Shown here one piece after another: positions 1-6,957 of a stretch of 11,980 nucleotides of DNA. The notes beneath the pieces are model-generated. The model saw only the letters and a list, made by a program, of their open reading frames with translations, was not told the origin of the DNA and did not search any database. The position numbers and the translations under genes were made by a program. Source of the stretch: Flavobacteriales bacterium UBA7382. GTDB lineage: Bacteria > Bacteroidota > Bacteroidia > Flavobacteriales_D > Sanyastnellaceae. Within the stretch, counting starts at the first letter, position 1. Every line of letters starts with the position of its first letter. The stretch covers positions 18,456-30,435 of the forward strand of contig DKNS01000163.1 in the NCBI GenBank assembly GCA_002469765.1, given 5' to 3'.

Positions 1-1
1 C

Positions 2-1312
2 CAAGGCCGAAACGACCGCGGAGACCGCAACGATCGCAATGACCGTGGCGGACGAGACCGCGACCGAAATCGGAACGAGCGGAACAGAAACGACCGTGGG
101 GACCGTGGGGACCGTGGGGACCGTAACGACAGGAATCGGAACAACCGCAACCGCCGCGACCCATTCATTTCAGAGCCAGAAGAGCATGGCTTTGACTTCG
201 ACGGCATCGTCCAAACCGAAGGAGTCGTTGAAGTGCAACCTGAAGGACACGCATTCCTGCGGTCTGCCGACTACAATTATTTGAATTCTCCAGATGACGT
301 GTACGTCTCGGGCAAACAACTCAAGCAATTTGGACTCCAAACGGGCGACACAGTGGTCGCCGATATTCGTCCCCCACGCATCGGGGAGAAGTACTACCCG
401 TTGATTGGGGTCAAGAGTGTGAATGGCCGCAGCCCAGAATGGATCCGCAATCGGGTCCCATTCAAGTTCTTGACGCCTTTGTTTCCCCAGGAGCGTTTCA
501 AACTCAGCACATCACGCGGCACCGTGAGCACGCGATTGATGGACCTGTTTGCGCCCATAGGGAAAGGGCAGCGTGGCATGATTGTGTCGCAGCCCAAAAC
601 GGGAAAGACCACTTTGTTGAAGGACGTGGCCAACGCCATCAGCCTCAACCATCCGGAAGTGTACCTGATCATCTTGCTCATCGACGAACGTCCTGAAGAA
701 GTGACGGACATGAAGCGGAGTGTGAATGGCGAGGTTATTGCGTCTACGTTTGACGAGCCTGCAGACCGTCACGTTCGGATTGCGAATTTGGTGCTTGAAA
801 AGGCCAAGCGAATGGTGGAATGCGGCCACGACGTCTGCATCTTGTTGGACTCGATCACACGCCTTGCGCGCGCTTACAACACCGTGTCACCATCCTCGGG
901 CAAAATCTTGTCCGGCGGCGTAGAAGCCAACGCACTCCAAAAGCCCAAGCGCTTCTTCGGAGCAGCTCGCAACATCGAAAACGGCGGGTCTTTGTCCATC
1001 ATTGCCACCGCCCTTACCGAGACTGGCTCCAAAATGGATGAGGTCATTTTCGAAGAATTCAAGGGGACCGGCAACATGGAGCTCCAACTCGACCGCCGGA
1101 TCTCCAATCGCCGCATCTACCCTGCCATCGACATTTTAGCCTCTGGCACGCGGCGTGAAGATTTGCTCATGGACAAGGGCGATTTGCAGCGCATTTGGAT
1201 CCTGCGTAAGCACCTTGCCGACATGAACAGCGTGGAAGCCATGGAGTTTGTAAAAGACCGGGTGGAAGGATCACGGAACAACGAGGACTTCTTGTCGAGC
1301 ATGAACGGCTGA
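2..1312 (+). CDS. rho: Transcription termination factor Rho (5' partial)
   Basis: Rho is a hexameric RNA-dependent ATPase and helicase that binds C-rich nascent RNA and releases RNA polymerase. The reading frame is open from base 2, so the true start lies upstream; 436 residues are visible. Visible residues 2-53 are almost only Arg, Asn, Asp and Gly, a disordered insert. The cold-shock/OB RNA-binding domain follows at about 68-115, with FLRSADYNYL and the PDDVYVS motif. The ATPase core has the P-loop QPKTGKTT at 197-204 (bases 590-613), LIDERPEE with the catalytic glutamate, Walker B CILLDSITRLARAYN, the Q-loop region SGGVEANAL, FKGTGNMEL and the arginine-finger segment SGTRRED. The end matches the usual Rho C-terminus. 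GTG at 233 is not the start, because the conserved RNA-binding fold begins before it. The next gene starts 4 bases after the stop, so rho probably heads or belongs to an operon. Confidence 0.97.
   Translation, partial: QGRNDRGDRNDRNDRGGRDRDRNRNERNRNDRGDRGDRGDRNDRNRNNRNRRDPFISEPEEHGFDFDGIVQTEGVVEVQPEGHAFLRSADYNYLNSPDDVYVSGKQLKQFGLQTGDTVVADIRPPRIGEKYYPLIGVKSVNGRSPEWIRNRVPFKFLTPLFPQERFKLSTSRGTVSTRLMDLFAPIGKGQRGMIVSQPKTGKTTLLKDVANAISLNHPEVYLIILLIDERPEEVTDMKRSVNGEVIASTFDEPADRHVRIANLVLEKAKRMVECGHDVCILLDSITRLARAYNTVSPSSGKILSGGVEANALQKPKRFFGAARNIENGGSLSIIATALTETGSKMDEVIFEEFKGTGNMELQLDRRISNRRIYPAIDILASGTRREDLLMDKGDLQRIWILRKHLADMNSVEAMEFVKDRVEGSRNNEDFLSSMNG
92..127 (+). repeat. 9-bp tandem repeat in rho encoding Asp-Arg-Gly units
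   Basis: Three exact copies of gaccgtggg (92-100, 101-109, 110-118) are followed by a degenerate fourth, gaccgtaac (119-127). The unit is in frame with rho and adds Asp-Arg-Gly three times, then Asp-Arg-Asn. It lies inside a longer stretch, about bases 5-160, of looser Arg/Asn/Asp/Gly triplets. The unit is a multiple of three, so slippage would change the length of the disordered segment without breaking the frame. Confidence 0.9.
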
Positions 1313-1316
1313 TCGC

Positions 1317-1898
1317 ATGCAACGCTCCAAGACGCTGGCCACCTGCCTCACCCTGCTTGCTGGGTACGTCTTGTTCAAGGCGGTTTCCGCGGAGTTTGTC
1401 CCAGCAGAACGAGCGGTTGTTTTGGGCGGCATGTACCATTGGACTGCGCTTGTAGCTTTGGTCGCGGGATGGTCTGTGGCACTGGCTCGGAAGGGATGGA
1501 GCGCAGGAACGTGGCTTGGCGATGTGAAACAACTCCTGCGTCCGACATTCACTTACGCACTTTTGGCCGCCGTGGCCGTGTACGGATGGAACCATGTGTG
1601 GGCCAAAGAATCCACAGCATTGCGCAAATCAATTCGGATTGCGCAAGTGGAGGAATTCACGAAGTCCGACGCAGCTTTTGACGCCTACTTGTTGACCCTT
1701 CCTCTGGGCCAACGAGCCACCATGCCTGACCGCAAGACCATGCATGCCCAGGCGATTTCGCAAGTGGAATGGATGATGTCTGGAGGCGTGACTTTTGCCC
1801 TTTCATTGCTGATGTACGTTTTTGCCGCAGCACTCCTCACTGCCGTGGCTTCCTTGTTGCTGCATCAGATTTGGGGAATACAATCGTTCCAAGAATGA
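1317..1898 (+). CDS. Four-helix membrane protein of unknown function
   Basis: This 193-residue protein has no function I can recognise. It has four hydrophobic segments at about residues 4-24, 37-57, 77-94 and 157-185. Between helices three and four is a polar stretch of about 60 residues, and the C-terminal tail is short. The topology resembles small Bacteroidota membrane families such as DUF4199, and DUF4293 proteins are often found beside rho, but I cannot assign it to either from sequence alone. The ATG lies 4 bases after the rho stop, and the last four bases, ATGA at 1895-1898, contain the start of porT. It is therefore almost surely transcribed with rho and porT and may be translationally coupled to porT. 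Confidence 0.8.
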   Translation: MQRSKTLATCLTLLAGYVLFKAVSAEFVPAERAVVLGGMYHWTALVALVAGWSVALARKGWSAGTWLGDVKQLLRPTFTYALLAAVAVYGWNHVWAKESTALRKSIRIAQVEEFTKSDAAFDAYLLTLPLGQRATMPDRKTMHAQAISQVEWMMSGGVTFALSLLMYVFAAALLTAVASLLLHQIWGIQSFQE

Positions 1899-2614
1899 CA
1901 ACCTCTCGAAACATGCCCCCTGTCCAAACTGCCCTAACCCTTGTGGCACTCTTGGCTTGCTCCCTGAATGCGCAAGCGCAGGGTGTCGGACGCAAGAACC
2001 TGCCCAACTTCGACAACCGGCCCTACCACTTTGGGTTCATGTTGTCTGCGAACCGAAGCGACTTCAGCTTTGCCATGGCAGACAGCCTTGCAGACGACGT
2101 GCGCGGCATTTCCAACTTGCCCCAAGCTGGATTCAACATGCACTTGATGGCGTCGTACACGCTGAGTCGACACATGCGCTTGCGCTTTGAGCCTGGGTTG
2201 AGCTTCCAAGACCGTGCCCTCAACTACAGGTTTGCCGGCCAAGGAGATGTTGTGCGTCGTACCGAAGCAGTCAACTTGGACATCCCATTAATCCTAAAAT
2301 ACAGGACAGATCGACTCGACAACTTCGCGGCATACGCCCTCTTGGGTGTGAAATACATGCGCGACTTTCAATCCCAAGAGAACGTCAACCAGCAATTGCA
2401 GTCGGACAACATTTTGAGGTTGCAGTCAGGAAACTTCGCGGCCGACCTGGGGGCTGGGATTGACTTGTTCTTGCCTTTTTTCAAGCTTTCCATCCAAGCC
2501 AAAACGGAACAAGGTCTGCTCAACGTCCTCATCCCTGACGACAGCAACTACGCCAACCCTTTGGAATTCCTGCGCTCGCGCAGCTTTGTGTTGTCCTTCT
2601 GTTTTGAAGGATGA
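1895..2614 (+). CDS. porT: PorT/SprT-type outer-membrane beta-barrel protein of the type IX secretion system
   Basis: The 239-residue product matches the PorT family, an outer-membrane or periplasm-facing component needed for type IX secretion in Bacteroidota. An N-terminal signal peptide has a hydrophobic core at about residues 12-25 and likely cleavage after NAQA near 28. Family hallmarks are the early HFGFMLSANRSDF segment (45-57), MRLRFEPGLSFQDRALNY (94-111), the LDIPLILKYRTDRLDNF strand pair (128-144), AADLGAGIDLFLPFFKLS (182-199), and an aromatic-rich end, FVLSFCFEG, typical of a final beta strand. The length is normal for PorT. I chose ATG 1895 because it overlaps the preceding stop as ATGA; ATG 1913 (Met7) would also leave a complete signal peptide. 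It lies with rho and a YigZ-family gene, not with ubiE as in many flavobacteria. An unrelated barrel of the OMP_b-brl_2 superfamily is less likely. Confidence 0.85.
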   Translation: MTTSRNMPPVQTALTLVALLACSLNAQAQGVGRKNLPNFDNRPYHFGFMLSANRSDFSFAMADSLADDVRGISNLPQAGFNMHLMASYTLSRHMRLRFEPGLSFQDRALNYRFAGQGDVVRRTEAVNLDIPLILKYRTDRLDNFAAYALLGVKYMRDFQSQENVNQQLQSDNILRLQSGNFAADLGAGIDLFLPFFKLSIQAKTEQGLLNVLIPDDSNYANPLEFLRSRSFVLSFCFEG

Positions 2615-3216
2615 TGGACAAAGACACCTACTTGACATTAGGAGGGCCTTGCGAAGGCTTGTTCAAAGCCAAAGGCAGCAAGCACTGCGGGTATGGGTTC
2701 CCCGTCCATTCTGAAGCGGAGGTCAAAGGTCACCTCGAATCTCTCCGAAAGTCCCACCACGCAGCACGGCACGTGGCTTACGCCTGGACGATTGGGTTCA
2801 CTGGAAATCACTTCAGGTCGAGCGACGACGGAGAGCCGAGCAACAGCGCAGGACCACCCATCCTCGGGGTGATTCGATCCAACGATTTGACCAATGTCAT
2901 GTTTGCCGTCGTTCGCTACTTCGGAGGCGTCAAACTCGGCGTTGGAGGATTGATTGAAGCCTACAGGGAGGGCGCTGTGGAAGCGCTGACCAACGGCCAA
3001 ATCGTGGAGCGAATTCGCACACAGCGCGTACGCGTGGATTTTGCATACGAGCATATGGGCGTTGTCATGGGGTTGCTCAAACGGGAAGGACTTTCTCCTG
3101 CCTCCACAGATTTCAACCTGACCTGCTCACTCCACGTAGATGTCAGGTTGACCCGCCTGGAAGAACTTAAAGATGCGGTCGCCAAAACCAGGGTCGCGGA
3201 AGCCTCCGAGGATTAG
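2611..3216 (+). CDS. YigZ/IMPACT family protein (UPF0029)
   Basis: This 201-residue protein belongs to the YigZ/IMPACT family, relatives of the eukaryotic translation regulator IMPACT; the bacterial role is poorly defined. The N-terminal domain carries the signature DDGEPSNSAG at residues 72-81 followed by VRYFGGVKLGVGGL at 101-114. A C-terminal ferredoxin-like domain (about 138-195), as in full-length YigZ proteins, completes the expected length. The start overlaps the porT stop as ATGATGG, with Met codons at 2611 and 2614; either could be used. GAAGG just before them (2606-2610) would sit better for the second. The stop overlaps the stop of the opposite-strand methyltransferase by four bases (TTAG, 3213-3216), with no visible intrinsic terminator. 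Confidence 0.92.
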   Translation: MMDKDTYLTLGGPCEGLFKAKGSKHCGYGFPVHSEAEVKGHLESLRKSHHAARHVAYAWTIGFTGNHFRSSDDGEPSNSAGPPILGVIRSNDLTNVMFAVVRYFGGVKLGVGGLIEAYREGAVEALTNGQIVERIRTQRVRVDFAYEHMGVVMGLLKREGLSPASTDFNLTCSLHVDVRLTRLEELKDAVAKTRVAEASED

Positions 3217-3986
3217 GAAGCCGGCTTGCCCACCTTGTAAATCCAGCGCTCTTCTCCGAGGCTGTATCTCAAAAAAAGCTTCTCGCCAAGAACTTCCTGC
3301 ATGTCCACAACCTCCACATCAAATCCAGCTTCTTTCAAACGCTTGGGGTAATCTTCGTGGCCGTAAAGTCGGACATGATCTTGTTGCCAATAGAGGCGTT
3401 CACGCTCCATGGGATCGGTGACGTCGGGGTCTTCGGCTGTTTCACCATCCTTGTAGTTGACAGGCACCTGCAAGATGCCCCAGCCACCGGGCTTGAGCAC
3501 CCTGCAAAACTCCTTCAACACCTGTCGGTCATTGGCCACATGTTCAAGCAAGTGGTTCGCCATCAACACCTCGAACGTGTCGTCTTCGAAAGGGATTTCG
3601 TGGCAATCAAAGTGGTGGTCGGCCCATGGGCTGTTCAAATCTGCCGTGATGTATTCAAACGACGTTTGGGTCTTGAACCGAGTCAGGAAGCAATACTCCG
3701 GTGCGAGGTGGAGCATCTTGCCTTTGGTCGTGAAAAACGGCGTCGAGCCTTTCAAATAGGCCCAGACGGCTCGATGGCGCTCCAAGCTCAAGGAGTGCGG
3801 TGCCAAAGCGTTCTCACGCCTTCGAACACGTCCATATGGCAGCATCTTCCTGTACGACTTTCCGACAATGGGGTCCTCCAAGTTGTTGCCCGAAAACGCC
3901 CATGCAATGCTTTGCAACGCCAAATGCGCTCCGCGTTGCAATACTGTGCGAGGCACCCACCTCGTCAACACACTGACCAATCCCAT
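3213..3986 (-). CDS. Class I SAM-dependent methyltransferase (Methyltransf_11 type)
   Basis: The 257-residue protein has a Rossmann-type SAM-binding fold. Motif I is the variant MLHLAPEYCFLTRF (91-104) rather than a glycine-rich LDxGxG. It is followed by ITADLNSP (113-120), IPFEDDTFEVLMANHLLEHV (131-150) and RVLKPGGWGILQVP (162-175), then DHVRLYGHEDYPKRL, all typical of a Bacteroidota methyltransferase family whose substrate I do not know. The region 38-77 (GKSYRKMLPYGR and NALAPHSLSLERHR) aligns with a part that, as I recall, usually carries two CxxC-like pairs; here no cysteine occurs before residue 99. A terminator hairpin lies between the upstream FG-GAP gene and this one, so it probably has its own promoter. 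TATTTTTG (3998 to 3991, minus strand) fits the Bacteroidota -7 box but is only four bases from the ATG. Confidence 0.9.
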   Translation of the reverse strand: MGLVSVLTRWVPRTVLQRGAHLALQSIAWAFSGNNLEDPIVGKSYRKMLPYGRVRRRENALAPHSLSLERHRAVWAYLKGSTPFFTTKGKMLHLAPEYCFLTRFKTQTSFEYITADLNSPWADHHFDCHEIPFEDDTFEVLMANHLLEHVANDRQVLKEFCRVLKPGGWGILQVPVNYKDGETAEDPDVTDPMERERLYWQQDHVRLYGHEDYPKRLKEAGFDVEVVDMQEVLGEKLFLRYSLGEERWIYKVGKPAS

Positions 3987-3990
3987 GGGT

Positions 3991-4022
3991 CAAAAATAAG
4001 GCGGGACCTCTCGGCCCCGCCC
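3991..4022 (-). terminator. Intrinsic terminator after the FG-GAP protein gene
   Basis: Read on the minus strand, GGCGGGGCC (4021-4013) pairs with GGTCCCGCC (4008-4000) in a 9-bp stem with one G-U pair. The loop is GAGA, a GNRA tetraloop, and it is followed by TTATTTTTG. It begins about 24 bases after the stop of the FG-GAP gene. On the plus strand the same stem has an A-C mismatch and no U-tract, so it points leftward. Confidence 0.88.
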
Positions 4023-4045
4023 TTCAAATTAAGTCATTCTCAAGG

Positions 4046-6865
4046 TCACTTGACCACAAGGGTTTGATGTTGCGTTTGGCCTTCACGGAGCACCCGCAGC
4101 GTGTACCAACCTGCTGGCCAGTCCACTTGCAAGGCGCCAGACCACGTGCCTGCAAACACCACGCGACCTTGAACATCCACCACGGTCATGGGCGTGCCAT
4201 TGGTCAATCCACGTACAGTCAGAGATTCGCCCCGGCGCACAGGATTGGGCCCCACAGTCCAAGTCTCGATCTCTTCGTCCTCCAACATCGAAGTGGCTTC
4301 CAATGTGACGGTGGTGGGCACGCGGTCTGAAGCACATTCCACAGGAAGCGGCTCCGCTTGCCATGCGTAAAAGAAGTAGTAGTACTGTAAGCTTGGTCCC
4401 GCCGTGCTGTTGGTCACAGTGAGGAGCTCTCCCACGTCGTAGGGGTAGCTCAACTCAGAGTCTGTGCCTTCGCGCCACAGTTGTGGGTCGTCCGTCGTGC
4501 AACGGAGACCGTAGTTGACCCCGGGCTCAATATCCCAAACCAACTCCAGCTCAAACGTTCCGTCAGTGACGTTCTGCGTGGTGCTTTCCAGCACCACACC
4601 GAATTCATTGATCAACTCGAACGAACGCTCGTAAGTGCCATTGGCAAAGAGGGTGACGCTGTTCAAGCGAATGGCCTCATGTACGTCAAACTCCAGCCAA
4701 CGTTGGCTGTTGGAGTGGTACGCGCCATCTGCCTGGTTTTGAAGCTCGCCACCAACCTGCGTCTCTCCAGCATTCACGCGGAGGTCCTCCGCCCAATAGG
4801 TGACTGAGGCGTCGACCATCGGACTGAAGTCATTGCCCATGGCCACGGCGTTGCCACCCATGGCCGCATCGTACCAAGTGATGTTTTCTCCTGTGGCGTT
4901 TAAGTCCACGGCGGCCGGAGCTGGGATGGTTTGATCAGGAGTCACCGTTGGATTGTCCAAAGGCGCGTCGTAAACCTCCACAAACAAGGTGTCGGACAAC
5001 CCGTCGTTGCCGCATATGTCGACACTGTATACGGTGTATCCTCCGGAGGAGGTAACCTCGATGCTTTGGCTTTCTTCACCTGTCGACCAGATGAAGTTGT
5101 CCGCATTCGAAGCCGTCAAGGTGAGCATGCCGCCGTCGCACAAGTTGACGTCTCCGTCCACGTCAATGGTGGGCACATTGCCCACGATCTCGGTGACTGT
5201 AAGAAGGTTGCTGAAGCCCGCACATCCCGCATCGTCGTAAACCAGCACGGAGTAGGCCCCTCCTGCAGAAACGTCAGTGGTGGCTGTCTCCGCACCGTTG
5301 GACCACTCATACGACGCATAACCTTCGGGCACAGTCAACGTCACGGACTCCCCTGGGCAGAAGCCTTCAGCACTTGCGGTGGCGGTAACGTCAACCGTGC
5401 AGGGCACTTCAAGGACATTGTGGTATTGGTCGATGGCCGGATTGTCGATGACCGTTTCCAAGCCGCTCGGCCACTTGACAATGGCTTCCTCTACAGTCTC
5501 GTGTTGTCCCAAACCAAACCGACATGCGAACGTGCAAGTGATGCCATAGCTCTCCCCACCGCGCACTTCCCGCACCATGGTGCCGAAATCTCCAGTCAGC
5601 TCCACCTTGGCGCCAACCGCGTCGATGTTGCTTTCAAAGCCCTCCAAGTCGAAGGCAATCCAATTGTTGTCGTTGCCGTCGTTCACCCAAAGAATGTCGG
5701 GGTTTCCGTTGTCGGGACTCACATAGCCGTCGCCGTAGCTGGCGTAAACGTCCAATTGGCCGTCGCGGTTGACGTCGCCAGTGGCGAAACTGTGCATGGT
5801 GTCGTTCCAAGGAAACACATTGGGCACCTCACTGAAGGTCATGTCGCCGTTGTTGCGAAAATAGCCTTCTGCGCCTCCCGTGTAAATGAGGTCCACGAAC
5901 CCGTCGTTGTCAAAGTCGTCCATCTTGGCCTGCAAGAAGAACCCAGTGACTTCCAAGCCGCTGCCAGCAGTGATGTTGGTGAAGTGGCCTGTGCCGTCGT
6001 TCTCCAACAATTGAATCGTCGAACTGTGGTTGGTGGCCAAGCAATCGAAATCGCCATCGTTGTCGATGTCGGCAAAATCTGTGGTCCAGCTTTGCTCGTA
6101 GAGCACCAATCCCCGCTCCAAGGCCTCTTCTGTCCACCCCCCGTTGCCGTCATTCACCCATAGCTGGTTGATGCGACGCGGGTCCTGTGGGTCATTTACA
6201 AACTGACGACACTTGGCAATGAACAGGTCGATGTCCCCGTCGCTGTCGAAATCCGTCCACACGGTGCCGTAGTTGCCGCTGTGGTCGTTGCCGGGGTAGT
6301 CTTGGAGGTCATAGGCAGTCAAGTCGATGAACTGAGGGGCCGGCGTCAAGGTGCCATCCTCGTTCCCCTCCCACATGCGGCTCAGTGCATCGTCGTGGCA
6401 TCCAAACACGTCCAGGGTTCCGTCGTTGTCAATGTCCACCCAATTGCATGCCTGCATGAACATGCTGCCATCACTGAGCTCCAATGTATTGGCCACGCCT
6501 GGTGCAGTGATGTGCTGCACATGCACGCCATCGTAGGAGCCTCCTGAGAACACGTCTTTGTGGCCATCGTTGTCAAAGTCCGCCACACACATGCCCCATT
6601 GGCTTTGGTTGCTCACCTGACCCAAGTTGTAATCCACAAACCCACCTTCTGGGGTTTGGTACAACGTGTGAAGGGTATTGCTCTCATCTAAGACGATCAA
6701 GTCGTCGTACCCGTCGCCGTCCATGTCTGCAAATCCGACGCATCCCCCGCTGTTGTATGCGTCGGGCAGCAAGTTGCTGGAGTTGGTGAAATTTTGGGCT
6801 TGGGCCACCAAAGTGGACATCCCCAAAGCGACGAGCCATGCGCTGTGTCTTGTAAAGGTGATCAT
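4046..6865 (-). CDS. Secreted FG-GAP/VCBS repeat protein with UnbV (ASPIC) domain and T9SS type A sorting domain
   Basis: The 939-residue protein begins with a signal peptide (MITFTRHSAW, cleavage near AQAQ, residue 24). Seven FG-GAP/VCBS blades carry Asp-rich calcium-loop motifs such as DMDGDGYDD at 47, DFDNDGHKD at 96, DIDNDGTLD at 144, DFDSDGDID at 205, DIDNDGDFD at 266, DFDNDGFVD at 317 and DVNRDGQLD at 364, consistent with a beta-propeller. An UnbV/ASPIC-like domain follows (about 413-486, with GAKVELTG, GGESYG and VKWPSG). Then come two PKD/Ig-like units, each ending in a GGxYxV motif (about 490-634), an Ig_7-like unit (638-694) and a jelly-roll-like domain (about 701-841, ending in YYYFFYAW). 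The C-terminal 74 residues (WTVGPNPV to QTLVVK) are a T9SS type A sorting domain. GTG 6907 would add 14 residues before the signal peptide, so ATG 6865 is preferred. Ligand and function are unknown; adhesion or binding is inference. Confidence 0.93.
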   Translation of the reverse strand: MITFTRHSAWLVALGMSTLVAQAQNFTNSSNLLPDAYNSGGCVGFADMDGDGYDDLIVLDESNTLHTLYQTPEGGFVDYNLGQVSNQSQWGMCVADFDNDGHKDVFSGGSYDGVHVQHITAPGVANTLELSDGSMFMQACNWVDIDNDGTLDVFGCHDDALSRMWEGNEDGTLTPAPQFIDLTAYDLQDYPGNDHSGNYGTVWTDFDSDGDIDLFIAKCRQFVNDPQDPRRINQLWVNDGNGGWTEEALERGLVLYEQSWTTDFADIDNDGDFDCLATNHSSTIQLLENDGTGHFTNITAGSGLEVTGFFLQAKMDDFDNDGFVDLIYTGGAEGYFRNNGDMTFSEVPNVFPWNDTMHSFATGDVNRDGQLDVYASYGDGYVSPDNGNPDILWVNDGNDNNWIAFDLEGFESNIDAVGAKVELTGDFGTMVREVRGGESYGITCTFACRFGLGQHETVEEAIVKWPSGLETVIDNPAIDQYHNVLEVPCTVDVTATASAEGFCPGESVTLTVPEGYASYEWSNGAETATTDVSAGGAYSVLVYDDAGCAGFSNLLTVTEIVGNVPTIDVDGDVNLCDGGMLTLTASNADNFIWSTGEESQSIEVTSSGGYTVYSVDICGNDGLSDTLFVEVYDAPLDNPTVTPDQTIPAPAAVDLNATGENITWYDAAMGGNAVAMGNDFSPMVDASVTYWAEDLRVNAGETQVGGELQNQADGAYHSNSQRWLEFDVHEAIRLNSVTLFANGTYERSFELINEFGVVLESTTQNVTDGTFELELVWDIEPGVNYGLRCTTDDPQLWREGTDSELSYPYDVGELLTVTNSTAGPSLQYYYFFYAWQAEPLPVECASDRVPTTVTLEATSMLEDEEIETWTVGPNPVRRGESLTVRGLTNGTPMTVVDVQGRVVFAGTWSGALQVDWPAGWYTLRVLREGQTQHQTLVVK
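5750..6727 (-). repeat. Seven degenerate DxDxDG-coding repeats (FG-GAP blades)
   Basis: The plus strand shows recurring text such as ccgtcgttgtc or ccatcgttgtc, for example near 5900, 6050, 6235, 6423 and 6564. This is the reverse complement of the codons for Asp-x-Asp-x-Asp-Gly. Spacing is irregular, about 50-60 residues per blade, and the copies have diverged. This is an old protein repeat, not a recent DNA duplication. Confidence 0.85.
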
Positions 6866-6957
6866 GTGTGCAGATTTCAATTCTAAAGTAGGTTGGCAAG
6901 GTAACACGGCATGGGACCAGGAAGTTGCATCTGACCATCAATTGTATTTTTACTGCC
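6866..6957. promoter_or_regulatory. Divergent intergenic region between the FG-GAP gene and mtaB
   Basis: This 92-base gap is the longest in the window and should hold promoters in both directions. Rightward, TTG at 6925-6927, a 17-base spacer and TATTTTTA at 6945-6952 match the Bacteroidota TTG / TAnnTTTG pattern with one mismatch, only five bases before the mtaB ATG. Leftward, TACTTTAG (6890 to 6883) matches the -7 box with one mismatch, 17 bases before the FG-GAP start, without a clear -33 element. These are pattern matches only. Confidence 0.45.

Noticed and set aside
233..235. GTG as the rho start
   Set aside because: The conserved RNA-binding fold and the open frame extend upstream of it, so the gene is cut by the window edge.
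39..284. Thr/Gly-rich open frame (+)
   Set aside because: It is the rho repeat region read in another frame; the frame from base 2 continues into conserved Rho sequence.
3357..4067. 236-codon open frame (+) opposite the methyltransferase
   Set aside because: The opposite strand has clear methyltransferase motifs, and this frame spans the terminator hairpin.
4931..6163. 410-codon open frame (+) opposite the FG-GAP gene
   Set aside because: It is antisense to Asp-rich repeats that create a long open complement; it has no family motif and its Val/His-rich product reflects the repeats.
5750..6727. Repeated ccgtcgttgtc text as a CRISPR or DNA repeat array
   Set aside because: Spacing is irregular, copies are degenerate, and each is explained by codons for calcium-loop aspartates.
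6866..6907. GTG 6907 as the start of the FG-GAP gene
   Set aside because: It would put 14 polar residues before a normal signal peptide that begins at ATG 6865.
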